DNA of 55,804 bases from Argonema galeatum A003/A1 (GTDB taxonomy: Bacteria > Cyanobacteriota > Cyanobacteriia > Cyanobacteriales > Aerosakkonemataceae), in assembly GCF_023333595.1 (NCBI RefSeq), contig NZ_JAIQZM010000040.1, positions 1 through 55,804 of the forward strand, read 5' to 3'. Under the pieces are notes generated by a model. It had not been told where the DNA came from and did not search any database. It was given only the letters and a program-made list of their open reading frames with translations. The position numbers and the translations under genes are program-made. This document shows positions 34,225 to 43,123 of the stretch, one piece after another; the first letter of the stretch is position 1; each line of letters opens with the position of its first letter.

Positions 34225-35772
34225 ATGAACAATTTAGATGGTTGGCCTTTTTTAGTTAGCTGTAATCGCTACCTTGACTATCGAACAATAGTCGCTCCTG
34301 ATTTTATGTGTGAAATTGGTGATACCAAGATTCTTGCCAACACAGCCGGTGGTAATGTAACAGCAGAAAATGTGGCTTTCTACCGAGAAATACATAAATC
34401 TAAAGTTGGAAAATTTACCCTAGTATTTCGAGTGATTGAAACCACTCTGGAAGACATGGGAATTGAAGGAAGTGGAGTTTTAAAAGATTCATTTGGTAGA
34501 GAAATCCTTTTACTTGAAGGAATTGTTATTAAGGGATTAATCCCAGATGTTATAGTCACCAAAAATGCTCTCGAAATAGCTCACGGAATGCTTATTCAAC
34601 CTTACCGTGAATTTTGGGAATGTACGAGGTCTGAACCTGCTACACCCTCAGTATGTTTTAGCTTACCACAAGATAGTTCTGAATTTTGCCTACAATATCA
34701 GAGACTACAGCCTTATGGTGTTGTTCCAAAAATTGAGGTAATTGAGGTAAAGCCAAAAATTGAGGTAATTGAGGTAGTAGATAGACCTCAAGTACCAGTT
34801 CCTGTAGCAGTAGATCATCATAGAAAAAATAGTAGAAGTCAAGAATGGAGAAGCCAACGGACTAATTACTTTGATGCTGAAGTTACATCAGTGACATTTT
34901 TACCCAAAAGTAACTCTGTTGCGATTAGATACGAACACCAACAAACAATTATTATCAGTAATTTTGAAACTACCGAGAATACTATTTTTCAGAACGAAGA
35001 TATTAAATTCACAATGTGTCCTACTCCAATTACTATTAGCCATAATGGTCAGTATATGGCTACTGGAGTTATTAAATTCGGAGATAATAATGTCATAAAA
35101 ATATGGAGTATTGAGGAGGCAAAAAGAGAGCATAAAGAAATTAATGGACATAAAAACAATGAATTCGGTAGAATTCTAGCGGTAGCTTTTACTCCAGACA
35201 ATCAAATATTACTTAGTGGCGGTAAAGATAGAACTATTTTTTTCTGGGATGTTAAAAGCGGTGGCAAATGGGGAGACCCAATTCAGGGCTTTTTCAGTGA
35301 GATCAGGGCTATAGCTGTTAGCCCAGACAAAGATAACTCTATTTTTGCTATTGGGGATGGTGAGGGAAGGATTGAGTATTGGAATTGGAACAGTAGAAGA
35401 AAGATTAAAAGTTTTCCAGGTTCGCTTAATAGATCACCTATAAATTCATTAGCTTTTAGTCCTGATGGTAAAATACTTGTCAGCGGTGGCGATGACTTTA
35501 GTATTAAACTTTGGGATGTCTCTAGGGCTGAAGAATTAAAGAGTGGAAAACACTCAAGTAAAGTTAGAACAGTTGCTTTTAGCCCTGATGGTAAATTAAT
35601 TGCTAGTGGAGATGATCGCGGTTATATTAAAATTTGGGATGTTGAGACTATGCAATCCATGATTGTTCCTAGACATGATTCAGCAGTGACATCAGTTGCT
35701 TTTAGTCCTGATGGTAAAACGCTAGCAAGTGGTAGTAAGGATAAAACAGTTAGGTTTTGGGAAAGAGTTTAA
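34225..35772 (+). CDS. WD40 protein with unassigned N-terminal domain, partner of the GTPase
   Basis: The 515-residue protein has an N-terminal globular region of about 170 residues (WPFLVSCNRYLDYRTIVAP, KVGKFTLVFRVIETT, IVIKGLIPDVIVTK) that I do not recognise, a short linker with a perfect nine-residue duplication (PKIEVIEVK, PKIEVIEVV), and a WD40 propeller of about six or seven blades (about 220-515, for example VAFSPDGKLIASGDDRGYIKIWD). WD40 domains are scaffolds. Its immediate coupling to the GTPase suggests sensing or effector delivery under GTPase control. It converges with the reverse transcriptase gene, 50 bp apart. Confidence 0.8.
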   Translation: MNNLDGWPFLVSCNRYLDYRTIVAPDFMCEIGDTKILANTAGGNVTAENVAFYREIHKSKVGKFTLVFRVIETTLEDMGIEGSGVLKDSFGREILLLEGIVIKGLIPDVIVTKNALEIAHGMLIQPYREFWECTRSEPATPSVCFSLPQDSSEFCLQYQRLQPYGVVPKIEVIEVKPKIEVIEVVDRPQVPVPVAVDHHRKNSRSQEWRSQRTNYFDAEVTSVTFLPKSNSVAIRYEHQQTIIISNFETTENTIFQNEDIKFTMCPTPITISHNGQYMATGVIKFGDNNVIKIWSIEEAKREHKEINGHKNNEFGRILAVAFTPDNQILLSGGKDRTIFFWDVKSGGKWGDPIQGFFSEIRAIAVSPDKDNSIFAIGDGEGRIEYWNWNSRRKIKSFPGSLNRSPINSLAFSPDGKILVSGGDDFSIKLWDVSRAEELKSGKHSSKVRTVAFSPDGKLIASGDDRGYIKIWDVETMQSMIVPRHDSAVTSVAFSPDGKTLASGSKDKTVRFWERV

Positions 35773-35822
35773 CTTAGTCACTGATTATAACCCAAGTAGA
35801 TCGAAATTGTAGAACTATGCCC

Positions 35823-37223
35823 CTATCTATATTTTTCTCTAATTCGTCTCACCTGTTCTTTAAACTCTGCACCAAGTTCGGGATTAACCATTGCCACAAA
35901 GTTAGCAAATCCCTGAATTGAGGCAATTAAATCTGAAGAATGACCCCAGCGTTTCCCTGACAAACCGTCTTTTTCAATCTGATACAAAGTGGCCCGAAAG
36001 CGTTTGAGAGTTTTCTTATCAACATTTGCTTTATCGTTAACTATAACTCCAGTTACATCTTGCTGTCGCGAATTGCGAAGGATTCTGGTTTTCTCTTCAT
36101 TAATCACAAAACCTTCGTGTTCGACTATTGATTCGGTGCGTCTCAATACGTTACAAATATGACGGAGGTTATCGCCAGAGGCAGAAAAAGTTAGGTCGTC
36201 GGCGTAGCGAGTATAAACAAAACCCAATTCTTCTGCCATTTGGGTGAGGCGGCGATCGAGTCGGCGGCAGAGTATATTAGTAATGGCTGGGCTGGTGGGT
36301 GCGCCTTGGGGTAAGTGGCGTTCGGTAAGTGCTACATAATAAGTTTTTCCATCTATTTCAACTTCTTCAACATCGGGTTCTGTACAGAGTAAGCCAAAAA
36401 TTGTGGCGGCTGCTTCCGAATAGCCGATCGCGTGCAAAAGTCCTTTGATTCGTCGATAAGAAATTGAAGGAAAAAAGTTCTTTAAATCGAAGTTTATTAC
36501 AACTTCTGCACCGACGTGAGGTTGTGCGTTACTAACAATTGAACGACCTTGGCGGAAACCGTGGGCGGCGTTGTGTAATTCGACTTTTTCTAGTATATTA
36601 GTAAGTATCCAATGTTGCGCTTGTTTTAGCCGTGGCATTGGGGCTGAAATGATGCGATCGCCTCCCGTCTTTTTAGGTATTTTGAAGCGAATGTAGTGAG
36701 AAATTGGAGATGTTTTGCGGGAAAAGGCGAGAAAGCGTAATTGTCCGATGCTAATTCCCATCGCGGCGGCAATTTGTTCGGCTGTGTTATAAATCGGCAA
36801 GCCATAACTTTGCAAACGTTCTTGATTGCATTCGGTATAGTTGAGTCCGCCGGAAACGCGATCGCCTAAATAAACAATATCTTCCTGGTTCTTTTGTCGC
36901 CAAGCTTCTGCGCGTTCTAGCCTTTCCCGTTCCCGACGTTCTTTCGTTTCCTGACGCTTGCGCCGCGACTCCTCCAGTCTTTGCTGATATAACTGCTTCT
37001 TGAGTGCCTCTTCACTGTTGAGGATGCGGTTTTGCTTGTAGAGGTCGCTAAGTTCTGCCTGTATTTCCCCACGACGACGAATTTCATCAGCTGGATCTTG
37101 CGGCATTTCGCCTTGGGCGGGCCAGAACCCAAGGCGAATCATCTCTTCAAGGATCACCTCTTCTCTGGAAGATTGGCGGATGCGATCGTACAGTTCTTGA
37201 CGGGTTCTGGGTTGGTCAGTCAT
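35823..37223 (-). CDS. Retron-like reverse transcriptase with charged coiled-coil N-terminus
   Basis: The preferred start is the ATG at 37223 (466 residues); the 18 extra codons to 37277 come from a CCAAATCC-type repeat. Residues 1-125 are a very charged helix region (RLEESRRKRQETKERRERE). The polymerase domain follows: IPKKTGGDRIISAP, FDLKNFFPSIS, PQGAPTSPAITN, and the active site YTRYADDL (340-343). The retron hallmarks are both present: NAAH in LHNAAHGFRQGRS (218-221) and VTG in DVTGVIVN (390-392). No integrase, maturase or endonuclease domain is present. A ThuA-like gene lies directly upstream. No msr-msd could be identified. Confidence 0.85.
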   Translation of the reverse strand: MTDQPRTRQELYDRIRQSSREEVILEEMIRLGFWPAQGEMPQDPADEIRRRGEIQAELSDLYKQNRILNSEEALKKQLYQQRLEESRRKRQETKERRERERLERAEAWRQKNQEDIVYLGDRVSGGLNYTECNQERLQSYGLPIYNTAEQIAAAMGISIGQLRFLAFSRKTSPISHYIRFKIPKKTGGDRIISAPMPRLKQAQHWILTNILEKVELHNAAHGFRQGRSIVSNAQPHVGAEVVINFDLKNFFPSISYRRIKGLLHAIGYSEAAATIFGLLCTEPDVEEVEIDGKTYYVALTERHLPQGAPTSPAITNILCRRLDRRLTQMAEELGFVYTRYADDLTFSASGDNLRHICNVLRRTESIVEHEGFVINEEKTRILRNSRQQDVTGVIVNDKANVDKKTLKRFRATLYQIEKDGLSGKRWGHSSDLIASIQGFANFVAMVNPELGAEFKEQVRRIREKYR

Positions 37224-37289
37224 TCGATTTTGGATTTGGGATTTTAGATTTTGGATTGCAAATGTGAAATTTGCCATCTGAAATTCCGG

Positions 37290-38201
37290 TTATGGCGTTT
37301 TATTTGCCAACCACAAACCTACGTTACGCACATAAGTTTTGATATCTTCTAAAGCGCGTGTTTCTGTCTTCATTGTATTACCGGGAGGTTCGGATACAAA
37401 GCTGGGACAACCTATATCCGCATTCCAATTATAATCGCAGAAATGATGGAAAGTCGATTCTGCCACCCCGCGTCCTTGCCCGTTCCCATCAGCATCTTTA
37501 GGCCACTCGAAGGCAACAGCGAGATTAAATTCTCGTCCCGAAACCTGGCTAGTGCCGATCGCAATTACACGCCCGTTGGTTTCGCCTGGAGGAACTCCTA
37601 CCGCGCCTTCGTGGGGATGTGCCGGGAAAAATTCAATTATTCCATCAGGCGAAGCAGGATTTTTCAATAATTCGTGAACAGGTTCCCTGGGCGTAATTTT
37701 TTGATAATCGCCATTGCGTCCAGAGTGATAGTTCGGCCAAGAAATATTATTCGTGTAGATGTCATCAATGACGCGACGAGATTCGTCTGGATCGGGATTA
37801 TAATTTTGGAAAAAGTGTGCCGCACCAACACCGCAGAGATTGCAGATAGACGAACCTAAATCCTGATGATCTCGCGTCGCCAAAAGACCACCGCCACGGT
37901 TATGAAATGCCGTAATGCCTGAATGGTCTTTTTCTGTCAAACCGTCACCGACATCGACTGCAAACAGCCATAACTCGTCGAAATCCGACTCGCCGAGGTT
38001 GCTCAAAATGGGGTCATTGCTTTCAGCGTCCGATTCTCGGTTACGCGCCGTGACTTCAAAGAGGTAGTTCCCCTCGTCGTCTTTGACAGAAGCGAGATAG
38101 TCGCGCAACAATGAGAAGCGATCGATACTCCAGTCATCTTCTGTCGCCGGAATTGTCGTCTGCAACAGAATCCGAATAGGTTTTTCCATAACCTCTGCCA
38201 T
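37290..38201 (-). CDS. ThuA-like / glutamine-amidotransferase-fold hypothetical protein
   Basis: The 303-residue protein is not clearly assigned. The segment DELWLFAVDVGDGLTEKDHSGITAFHNRGGGLLATRDHQDLG fits the ThuA/class I amidotransferase-like fold, in which a Gly-Gly turn precedes a strand. Several His and Cys residues (DHQDLGSSICNLCGVG, HPHEGAVG, FHHFCDYNW) could bind metal or form an active site. It is upstream of the reverse transcriptase on the same strand, with 66 bp to that gene's preferred start, so the two are likely co-transcribed. No signal peptide. Function unknown; the pairing with the RT is the main clue. Confidence 0.5.
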   Translation of the reverse strand: MAEVMEKPIRILLQTTIPATEDDWSIDRFSLLRDYLASVKDDEGNYLFEVTARNRESDAESNDPILSNLGESDFDELWLFAVDVGDGLTEKDHSGITAFHNRGGGLLATRDHQDLGSSICNLCGVGAAHFFQNYNPDPDESRRVIDDIYTNNISWPNYHSGRNGDYQKITPREPVHELLKNPASPDGIIEFFPAHPHEGAVGVPPGETNGRVIAIGTSQVSGREFNLAVAFEWPKDADGNGQGRGVAESTFHHFCDYNWNADIGCPSFVSEPPGNTMKTETRALEDIKTYVRNVGLWLANKTP

Positions 38202-38491
38202 TTACAGCCTCATCAAAATCTATCTTCTATCTTATTAATTTGATTAAAAGCCTAAAGTCTGCCAAAAGTTGAAAGATTAAAAAATATCAGGTGCGATCGC
38301 TTAGCTGACGAACGGCATATTTTTTTTCCATCATTCTACAGCAGTGCCAGACTTGACAACCTATGGTATATTACCCCCTGACTCTAAAAAGGTCAACCCC
38401 CAAAGTTAGACTGGCTCGACTCCTGTGATAGAATCGCGAAAAGCAGTCTGATCTTGTGGCTACGTTGCGACTGAAGCAAGAGGAGAAATTT

Positions 38492-38616
38492 ATGGCTGAA
38501 GTATTGACCTGCATTGAATGTGAGGAAAAGGTAAGTTCTGAAGCTTACCTTTTCCTCACTGCGGAACCAAAGAGTATCGTGGTCTTAAATGCCGGGTTTG
38601 CCTAGTGCTAAGATAA
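38492..38616 (+). pseudogene. Frameshifted small zinc-ribbon gene
   Basis: An AGGAG site precedes the ATG. Frame one reads MAEVLTCIECEEKVSSEAYL then loses sense and stops at 38603-38605. From 38554 another frame continues PHCGTKEYRGLKCRVCLVLR and stops at 38614-38616. Joined, they give a three-CxxC zinc ribbon (CIEC, xPHC, CRVC) of about 41 residues, so one base is missing near 38550. A perfect 16-bp hairpin covers exactly this point. It may be a true mutation or a sequencing error. Confidence 0.65.
38520..38559. repeat. Perfect 16-bp hairpin at the frameshift
   Basis: Arms GTGAGGAAAAGGTAAG and CTTACCTTTTCCTCAC with an 8-base loop TTCTGAAG. It lies within the zinc-ribbon gene and contains the site of its frameshift. 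Confidence 0.9.
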
Positions 38617-38659
38617 GTGCGATCGCCATGCTAGAGTCGATCGCATAAACACCCTTGTT

Positions 38660-39100
38660 TCAAACCATCACCTTACCTTTCTCTATAAAATCTAACAAAA
38701 TTCTTTGATGTGGAGATCCCAAAGGTCGCACCTGTTCTGCTTTTTCAGAATAACGCTTACCCAGTCGAATTTCATCGGGTGTTAATAATCCCATATCCCA
38801 ACCTTCTCCTAATACCAAATCTTCGAGTTCCACCGTAAGCGGCGCGTGAAAAACGTGGCGCAAAACGTTGGGATCGGGATAATCGCCAAAAAACGATACT
38901 GTAGGCGGTGAGTAGCCAATTTCCTCTATGAGTTCCCGCTTAACGGCGTCTTCTGGGGTTTCACCAGGCTCGATGTGTCCCCCGAAAAACGCCCAGTGAC
39001 CGGGATATACTATAGTGGGGATGTTGTCTCGCAGTTGTAGGAGAAACTGGTTGTCGCGATATAGAATTGCGATCGCTACATGGACTAATTTGCTACTCAT
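38660..39100 (-). CDS. NUDIX hydrolase
   Basis: The 146-residue protein carries a full Nudix box from Gly41: GHIEPGETPEDAVKREL then IEEIGY, with the RELIEE glutamates that bind metal. The family removes nucleoside diphosphates linked to other groups (NUDIX). WAFFGGHIEPGET and FLLQLRDN are typical of the NTP or mutT-like type, but the substrate cannot be told. It is a single gene of normal length. Confidence 0.9.
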   Translation of the reverse strand: MSSKLVHVAIAILYRDNQFLLQLRDNIPTIVYPGHWAFFGGHIEPGETPEDAVKRELIEEIGYSPPTVSFFGDYPDPNVLRHVFHAPLTVELEDLVLGEGWDMGLLTPDEIRLGKRYSEKAEQVRPLGSPHQRILLDFIEKGKVMV

Positions 39101-39167
39101 TGCTTAAAGTTCAGACCTAATTACTTTTGTAATTTATTACTTATTAATCGTAAATCCATACATACAT

Positions 39168-40031
39168 TTATTGGTGGGTAATCTCGCGAAACTCCTTCAA
39201 AAAGCGACGAAATAGCGGATGGTTAGACGAATCATACCGATAGGGATGAATAGTTGCTAACGGCTTCAGTTCCATCATAGTGGCAGCTAAAAAAGCCCCG
39301 TCGAAGTTCTCTAATTCAGAAGGGAAAACATCCCTTTCAATCACTTCTATTCCCAAAGAATTTGCAACATCAAGCAGTGTGGATCGAGTGATACCGGGGA
39401 AAATATTTGGAGTAAGCGCAGGTGTAATAACTGTCTCTTTTTGCAAGAAAAAAATATTGGCTACAGCAGCTTCGGTAATTCGACCTTCCCGATCGAGCAT
39501 GATAGCATCATTGAACCCAGCTACCTCCGCAGCGCGACGACCTAAGTAACTGTTTACATAAGTTCCACATATTTTCCATGAAACTGGAATGGCGCAACCG
39601 GAAACACGCTCAAATGGGGAGATGTGGCAAGTAAGAGATTTGTCTACATCGCGTGCAATAGTAACTGCCAAAATTGTTACATCCACAGGCATTGTGTCGC
39701 TAAAGTTCAGCTGTGGTACTGAACGGTAAACTATCGGTCTAATATAATAATTATTTGCAGGTATTTCATCTAAAAGTGATAAAATACCTGCTTTAAGGTC
39801 TTCGTTCGACCACGAAAATACCAGCCCCATCTGCGTGGAACCATTGCGAAGGCGGTCTAGATGTGCGTCTAAGCGATGAATATAATAGCGATCGCTATTC
39901 CAGTAAGCCATTAAGCCATCAAAAACTCCAACACCTAAGTGAAGAGAATGGCTAGCAATCGAGGGTGCAGCTTGTTCGCGTTCAACGAGTTTTCCGTTAT
40001 GCCAAGCAATCGGCGCTGCTTCAAATATCAT
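39168..40031 (-). CDS. Class IV aminotransferase (branched-chain type)
   Basis: The 287-residue PLP enzyme shows HSLHLGVGVFDGLMAYW at the start (as in branched-chain aminotransferases), the SWKICGTYVNSYLGRR segment with the PLP lysine, NDAIMLDREGRITEAAVANIFF, and PGITRSTLLDVA for phosphate binding. Likely reaction: transfer between a branched-chain amino acid and 2-oxoglutarate. Class IV members include D-amino acid and 4-amino-4-deoxychorismate enzymes, so ilvE is likely but not certain. It stands alone. Confidence 0.85.
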   Translation of the reverse strand: MIFEAAPIAWHNGKLVEREQAAPSIASHSLHLGVGVFDGLMAYWNSDRYYIHRLDAHLDRLRNGSTQMGLVFSWSNEDLKAGILSLLDEIPANNYYIRPIVYRSVPQLNFSDTMPVDVTILAVTIARDVDKSLTCHISPFERVSGCAIPVSWKICGTYVNSYLGRRAAEVAGFNDAIMLDREGRITEAAVANIFFLQKETVITPALTPNIFPGITRSTLLDVANSLGIEVIERDVFPSELENFDGAFLAATMMELKPLATIHPYRYDSSNHPLFRRFLKEFREITHQ

Positions 40032-40088
40032 TAAAATCGTTCCCGCTTATCGCTACATGAACTCGTTCGTTACTCATACTCCATCCAG

Positions 40089-40457
40089 TTATAGCCGTTC
40101 CTGTTCTTTAACATAAACTTCCCCTAAATCGCGACCACCTAAAGGAATACTTTTGTACTGTACCTTACCTTTGATTAAAACTTCCTTTTTTTGGGGAAAT
40201 TTTTCGTTAGTTATAACCAAGATAATACCAGTTGAGTCTTGCAATTCATAAGCTCGTGTTCCTAAGAAAGGAACTTGCTTAACCACCTTACCTTTAAGGT
40301 AAACCGTAGCATCGGTATTCCGATCTTTTTGCAGTTGATTGATTTGGGTGACGGGTACATTGTCTCTCGAAAAGAAACCGATCGCACAAGCAAATACTCC
40401 TCCTAACAGCAGCCCGATCGCGCCATATCGCCCTACCTGAATTTTTGTTAGCTTCAT
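40089..40457 (-). CDS. Membrane-anchored OB-fold-like hypothetical protein
   Basis: The 122-residue protein has one membrane anchor (about 10-28, GAIGLLLGGVFACAIGFF) followed by a small beta domain (VYLKGKVVKQVPFLGTRAYELQDSTGIILVITNEK, then VLIKGKVQYKS), which has the strand pattern of an OB fold. Conserved in cyanobacteria, with unknown function. It is divergent from folD, sharing the intergenic region. Confidence 0.7.
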   Translation of the reverse strand: MKLTKIQVGRYGAIGLLLGGVFACAIGFFSRDNVPVTQINQLQKDRNTDATVYLKGKVVKQVPFLGTRAYELQDSTGIILVITNEKFPQKKEVLIKGKVQYKSIPLGGRDLGEVYVKEQERL

Positions 40458-40532
40458 AGCCGTTTCCTTCTGTGATGGACTTCAAAAGGCGAAGTAAATA
40501 TGCGAAACTGATAAGAGCGGATTGCCACAGAC

Positions 40533-41426
40533 ATGGATGCCACTTACACTCCAATGGACGCTAAAATTGCCCAATTATTAGATGGTAAAACCCTAGCTGA
40601 AAAAATTCATTCTGAACTACAACAGCGCATTCAGGAATTGCACCCGAAAATAGGCCGATCGCCCGGTCTAGCCGTGCTAATGGTTGGCGATAACCCAGCC
40701 AGCGCCGCATACGTGCGGAATAAAGAGCGAGCTTGCCAAAAAGTCGGCATAGCCTCCTTTGGGCAGCATTTCGCATCAGAAACTACGCAGGCAGAACTGG
40801 AGCAAGTCATTCAGTCGCTGAATCAAGACGATCGCGTTGATGGCATTTTAGTACAACTGCCGCTACCTGACCACCTCAATGCCATAGCGCTACTCCACCA
40901 AATCGATCCAAACAAAGACGCCGACGGACTCCACTCAGTTAACCTGGGGCGCTTGGTGCGCGGGGAACTGGGATTGCGGAGTTGTACTCCAGCTGGGGTG
41001 ATGCGCCTCTTAGAGGAATATGAAATTAACCTCAAAGGCAAACAAGCCGTTGTGGTGGGACGCAGCATTTTGGTGGGCAAGCCGATGGCCTTGATGCTGC
41101 TGGAAGCTGATGCTACAGTGACGATCGCGCATTCTCGCAGTCACGACTTAGCCGCCATTACCCGCAATGCCGATATTCTGATTGCAGCTGTGGGTCGGCC
41201 AAATCTCATTACAGGTGATATGGTCAAGCCAGGAGCGATCGTTGTCGATGTCGGCATGAATCGTATTACCGATGATGCCGGAAATTCTCGCCTCGTGGGA
41301 GATGTCAACTTCGATGAAGTGAAGAGTGTAGCCGAATTTCTCACCCCTGTGCCGGGGGGCGTTGGCCCCATGACTGTTGCCATCCTATTGCAAAATACCG
41401 TCTGGAGTTACAGCCAGAAAAGTTAA
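40533..41426 (+). CDS. folD: Bifunctional methylenetetrahydrofolate dehydrogenase/cyclohydrolase (FolD)
   Basis: The 297-residue enzyme interconverts 5,10-methylene-, methenyl- and formyl-tetrahydrofolate. Signatures: VGDNPASAAYVRNKERACQKVGI with the catalytic Lys, DGILVQLPLPDHL, GVMRLLEEY, the Rossmann motif VVVGRSILVGKPMALMLL and GDVNFDEV with PVPGGVGPMTVA. The length is typical. The ATG at 40533 may be preceded in practice by the internal ATG at 40554, which starts closer to the conserved core. Identification is secure. Confidence 0.95.
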   Translation: MDATYTPMDAKIAQLLDGKTLAEKIHSELQQRIQELHPKIGRSPGLAVLMVGDNPASAAYVRNKERACQKVGIASFGQHFASETTQAELEQVIQSLNQDDRVDGILVQLPLPDHLNAIALLHQIDPNKDADGLHSVNLGRLVRGELGLRSCTPAGVMRLLEEYEINLKGKQAVVVGRSILVGKPMALMLLEADATVTIAHSRSHDLAAITRNADILIAAVGRPNLITGDMVKPGAIVVDVGMNRITDDAGNSRLVGDVNFDEVKSVAEFLTPVPGGVGPMTVAILLQNTVWSYSQKS

Positions 41427-41569
41427 TGGGGACTGGGCAATTTTAGATTTTAGATTTAATCTCAATCTGAAATCTGCTTTTTTAAAATTTGCAATTCTTC
41501 TGCGCCTAGCCCAATACCCAATTCCCTGTAAAATTGTTACGGACATAGACACGCTCAAGGAATCGAGGG

Positions 41570-42496
41570 ATGGTAGCTACGGATGACAAGCATTCGCCAC
41601 AGGGGGAATCCCCTACCTTTGATCTATCGGCTTACTTAGCCCAGCGACAGGTTTTGGTGGAAGCAGCTCTGGAGCGTGCCGTCCCCATCACCTATCCTGA
41701 AAAAATATATGAGGCCATGCGCTATTCCTTAATGGCCGGGGGTAAGCGCCTGCGTCCCATCCTTTGCCTAGCCACTTGCGAACTAGCTGGAGGTACGCTG
41801 GATATGGCTATGCCAACAGCCTGTGCCTTAGAGATGATCCATACCATGTCGTTGATCCACGATGATTTACCGGCAATGGACAACGACGATTATCGGCGAG
41901 GCAAACTGACCAATCATAAGGTCTATGGCGAGGATATTGCGATTTTGGCTGGGGATGGTTTGTTAGCTTATGCCTTTGAGGTTGTGGCTGAAACTAAAAT
42001 CGTTCCACCGGAACGGCTATTACAGGTGATTGCCCGATTAGGGCGTGCTGTGAGTGCAGCCGGGTTAGTTGGTGGCCAAGTGGTTGACCTGGAATCTGAG
42101 GGAAAGCCAGATATTACGCTGGAAACTCTTAACTTTATTCACACTCACAAAACCGGCGCTTTGTTGGAAGCTTGTGTGGTTTGCGGTGGGATTATAGCCG
42201 GGGTATCCGCAATGGATTTGCAACGCCTATCCCGTTATGCTGAGAATATCGGGCTGGCGTTTCAGATTGTGGATGACATTCTCGATATCACCAGACCTAG
42301 CGAGGAGTTGGGCAAAACGGCTGGCAAAGACCTCCAAGCTAAAAAGGCAACTTATCCCAGCCTTTGGGGGTTGGAGGAATCTAAGCAAAAAGCCCAGCAA
42401 CTGGTTGACGCTGCTAAGGCCCAAATGGCACCGTTTGGAGAGAAGGCTCGACCGCTACAGGCGATCGCAGATTTTATCACCACTCGCACTCACTAA
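41570..42496 (+). CDS. crtE: Geranylgeranyl diphosphate synthase (CrtE-type)
   Basis: The 308-residue trans-isoprenyl diphosphate synthase has the first aspartate-rich motif DDLPAMDND (preceded by HTMSLIH), KTGALL, and the second motif DDILD in FQIVDDILDITRP. The residues before the first motif and the gene's cyanobacterial context (followed by a divergent-PAP2 gene, as usual) support GGPP synthase for carotenoid, chlorophyll-tail and quinone synthesis. It begins 143 bp after folD, so co-transcription is possible. Confidence 0.93.
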   Translation: MVATDDKHSPQGESPTFDLSAYLAQRQVLVEAALERAVPITYPEKIYEAMRYSLMAGGKRLRPILCLATCELAGGTLDMAMPTACALEMIHTMSLIHDDLPAMDNDDYRRGKLTNHKVYGEDIAILAGDGLLAYAFEVVAETKIVPPERLLQVIARLGRAVSAAGLVGGQVVDLESEGKPDITLETLNFIHTHKTGALLEACVVCGGIIAGVSAMDLQRLSRYAENIGLAFQIVDDILDITRPSEELGKTAGKDLQAKKATYPSLWGLEESKQKAQQLVDAAKAQMAPFGEKARPLQAIADFITTRTH

Positions 42497-42608
42497 AACT
42501 CTTTGAGGACGGATTTAACCAGACAATCTATAATAAACCCGTCCTCAATAAAGCGAACAGCAGAACCTTAAGAATCCACGCATCCTAAATCCCAAATCCA
42601 AAACCGAT

Positions 42609-43064
42609 ATGCAGGACTTTGGCCACATCCTAGACAACCGGGTGTTGCTGGTTGCTCTTTTAGCTTGTCTAATCGCTCAAATCTTGAAGCTCGTTATCCA
42701 CTTTATCCAGCACGGTAAGGTGACTGTAAGAGTTTTGGTGGAAACTGGCGGTATGCCTAGCGCCCATTCCGCCTTAGTGGCTTCCTTGGCGGCTGGTGTG
42801 GGTCAGACGGTCGGATGGGCTAGTCCCGAATTCGCACTGGCAACCATTTTTGCCATCATCGTCATGTACGACGCTGCTGGGGTGCGTCAGGCTGCCGGTA
42901 AGCAAGCTCGCATCCTCAATCAAATTATTGATGAGTTATTTCGAGAACATCCTACGTTTAACGAAGACCGTCTGAAGGAATTGCTCGGACACACGCCTTT
43001 TCAAGTGATTGTAGGCTCGGCGCTAGGCATAACTATTTCCTGCTTGGCTGGGCCAGCTTATTAA
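42609..43064 (+). CDS. Divergent PAP2 family (DUF212) membrane protein
   Basis: The 151-residue membrane protein has four hydrophobic helices and the DUF212 signatures ETGGMPSAHSALVASLAAGVG and MYDAAGVRQAAGKQARILNQI, which correspond to the His and Arg phosphatase motifs of PAP2 enzymes. It may act on isoprenoid or lipid diphosphates in the membrane. It follows crtE in cyanobacteria, which suggests a role in isoprenoid metabolism, not proven. Confidence 0.9.
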   Translation: MQDFGHILDNRVLLVALLACLIAQILKLVIHFIQHGKVTVRVLVETGGMPSAHSALVASLAAGVGQTVGWASPEFALATIFAIIVMYDAAGVRQAAGKQARILNQIIDELFREHPTFNEDRLKELLGHTPFQVIVGSALGITISCLAGPAY

Positions 43065-43123
43065 AAATTTCAAATTTTAGATTGCAGATTTCAAATTGAA
43101 TTTTTAAATCTGAAATCTTTAAT

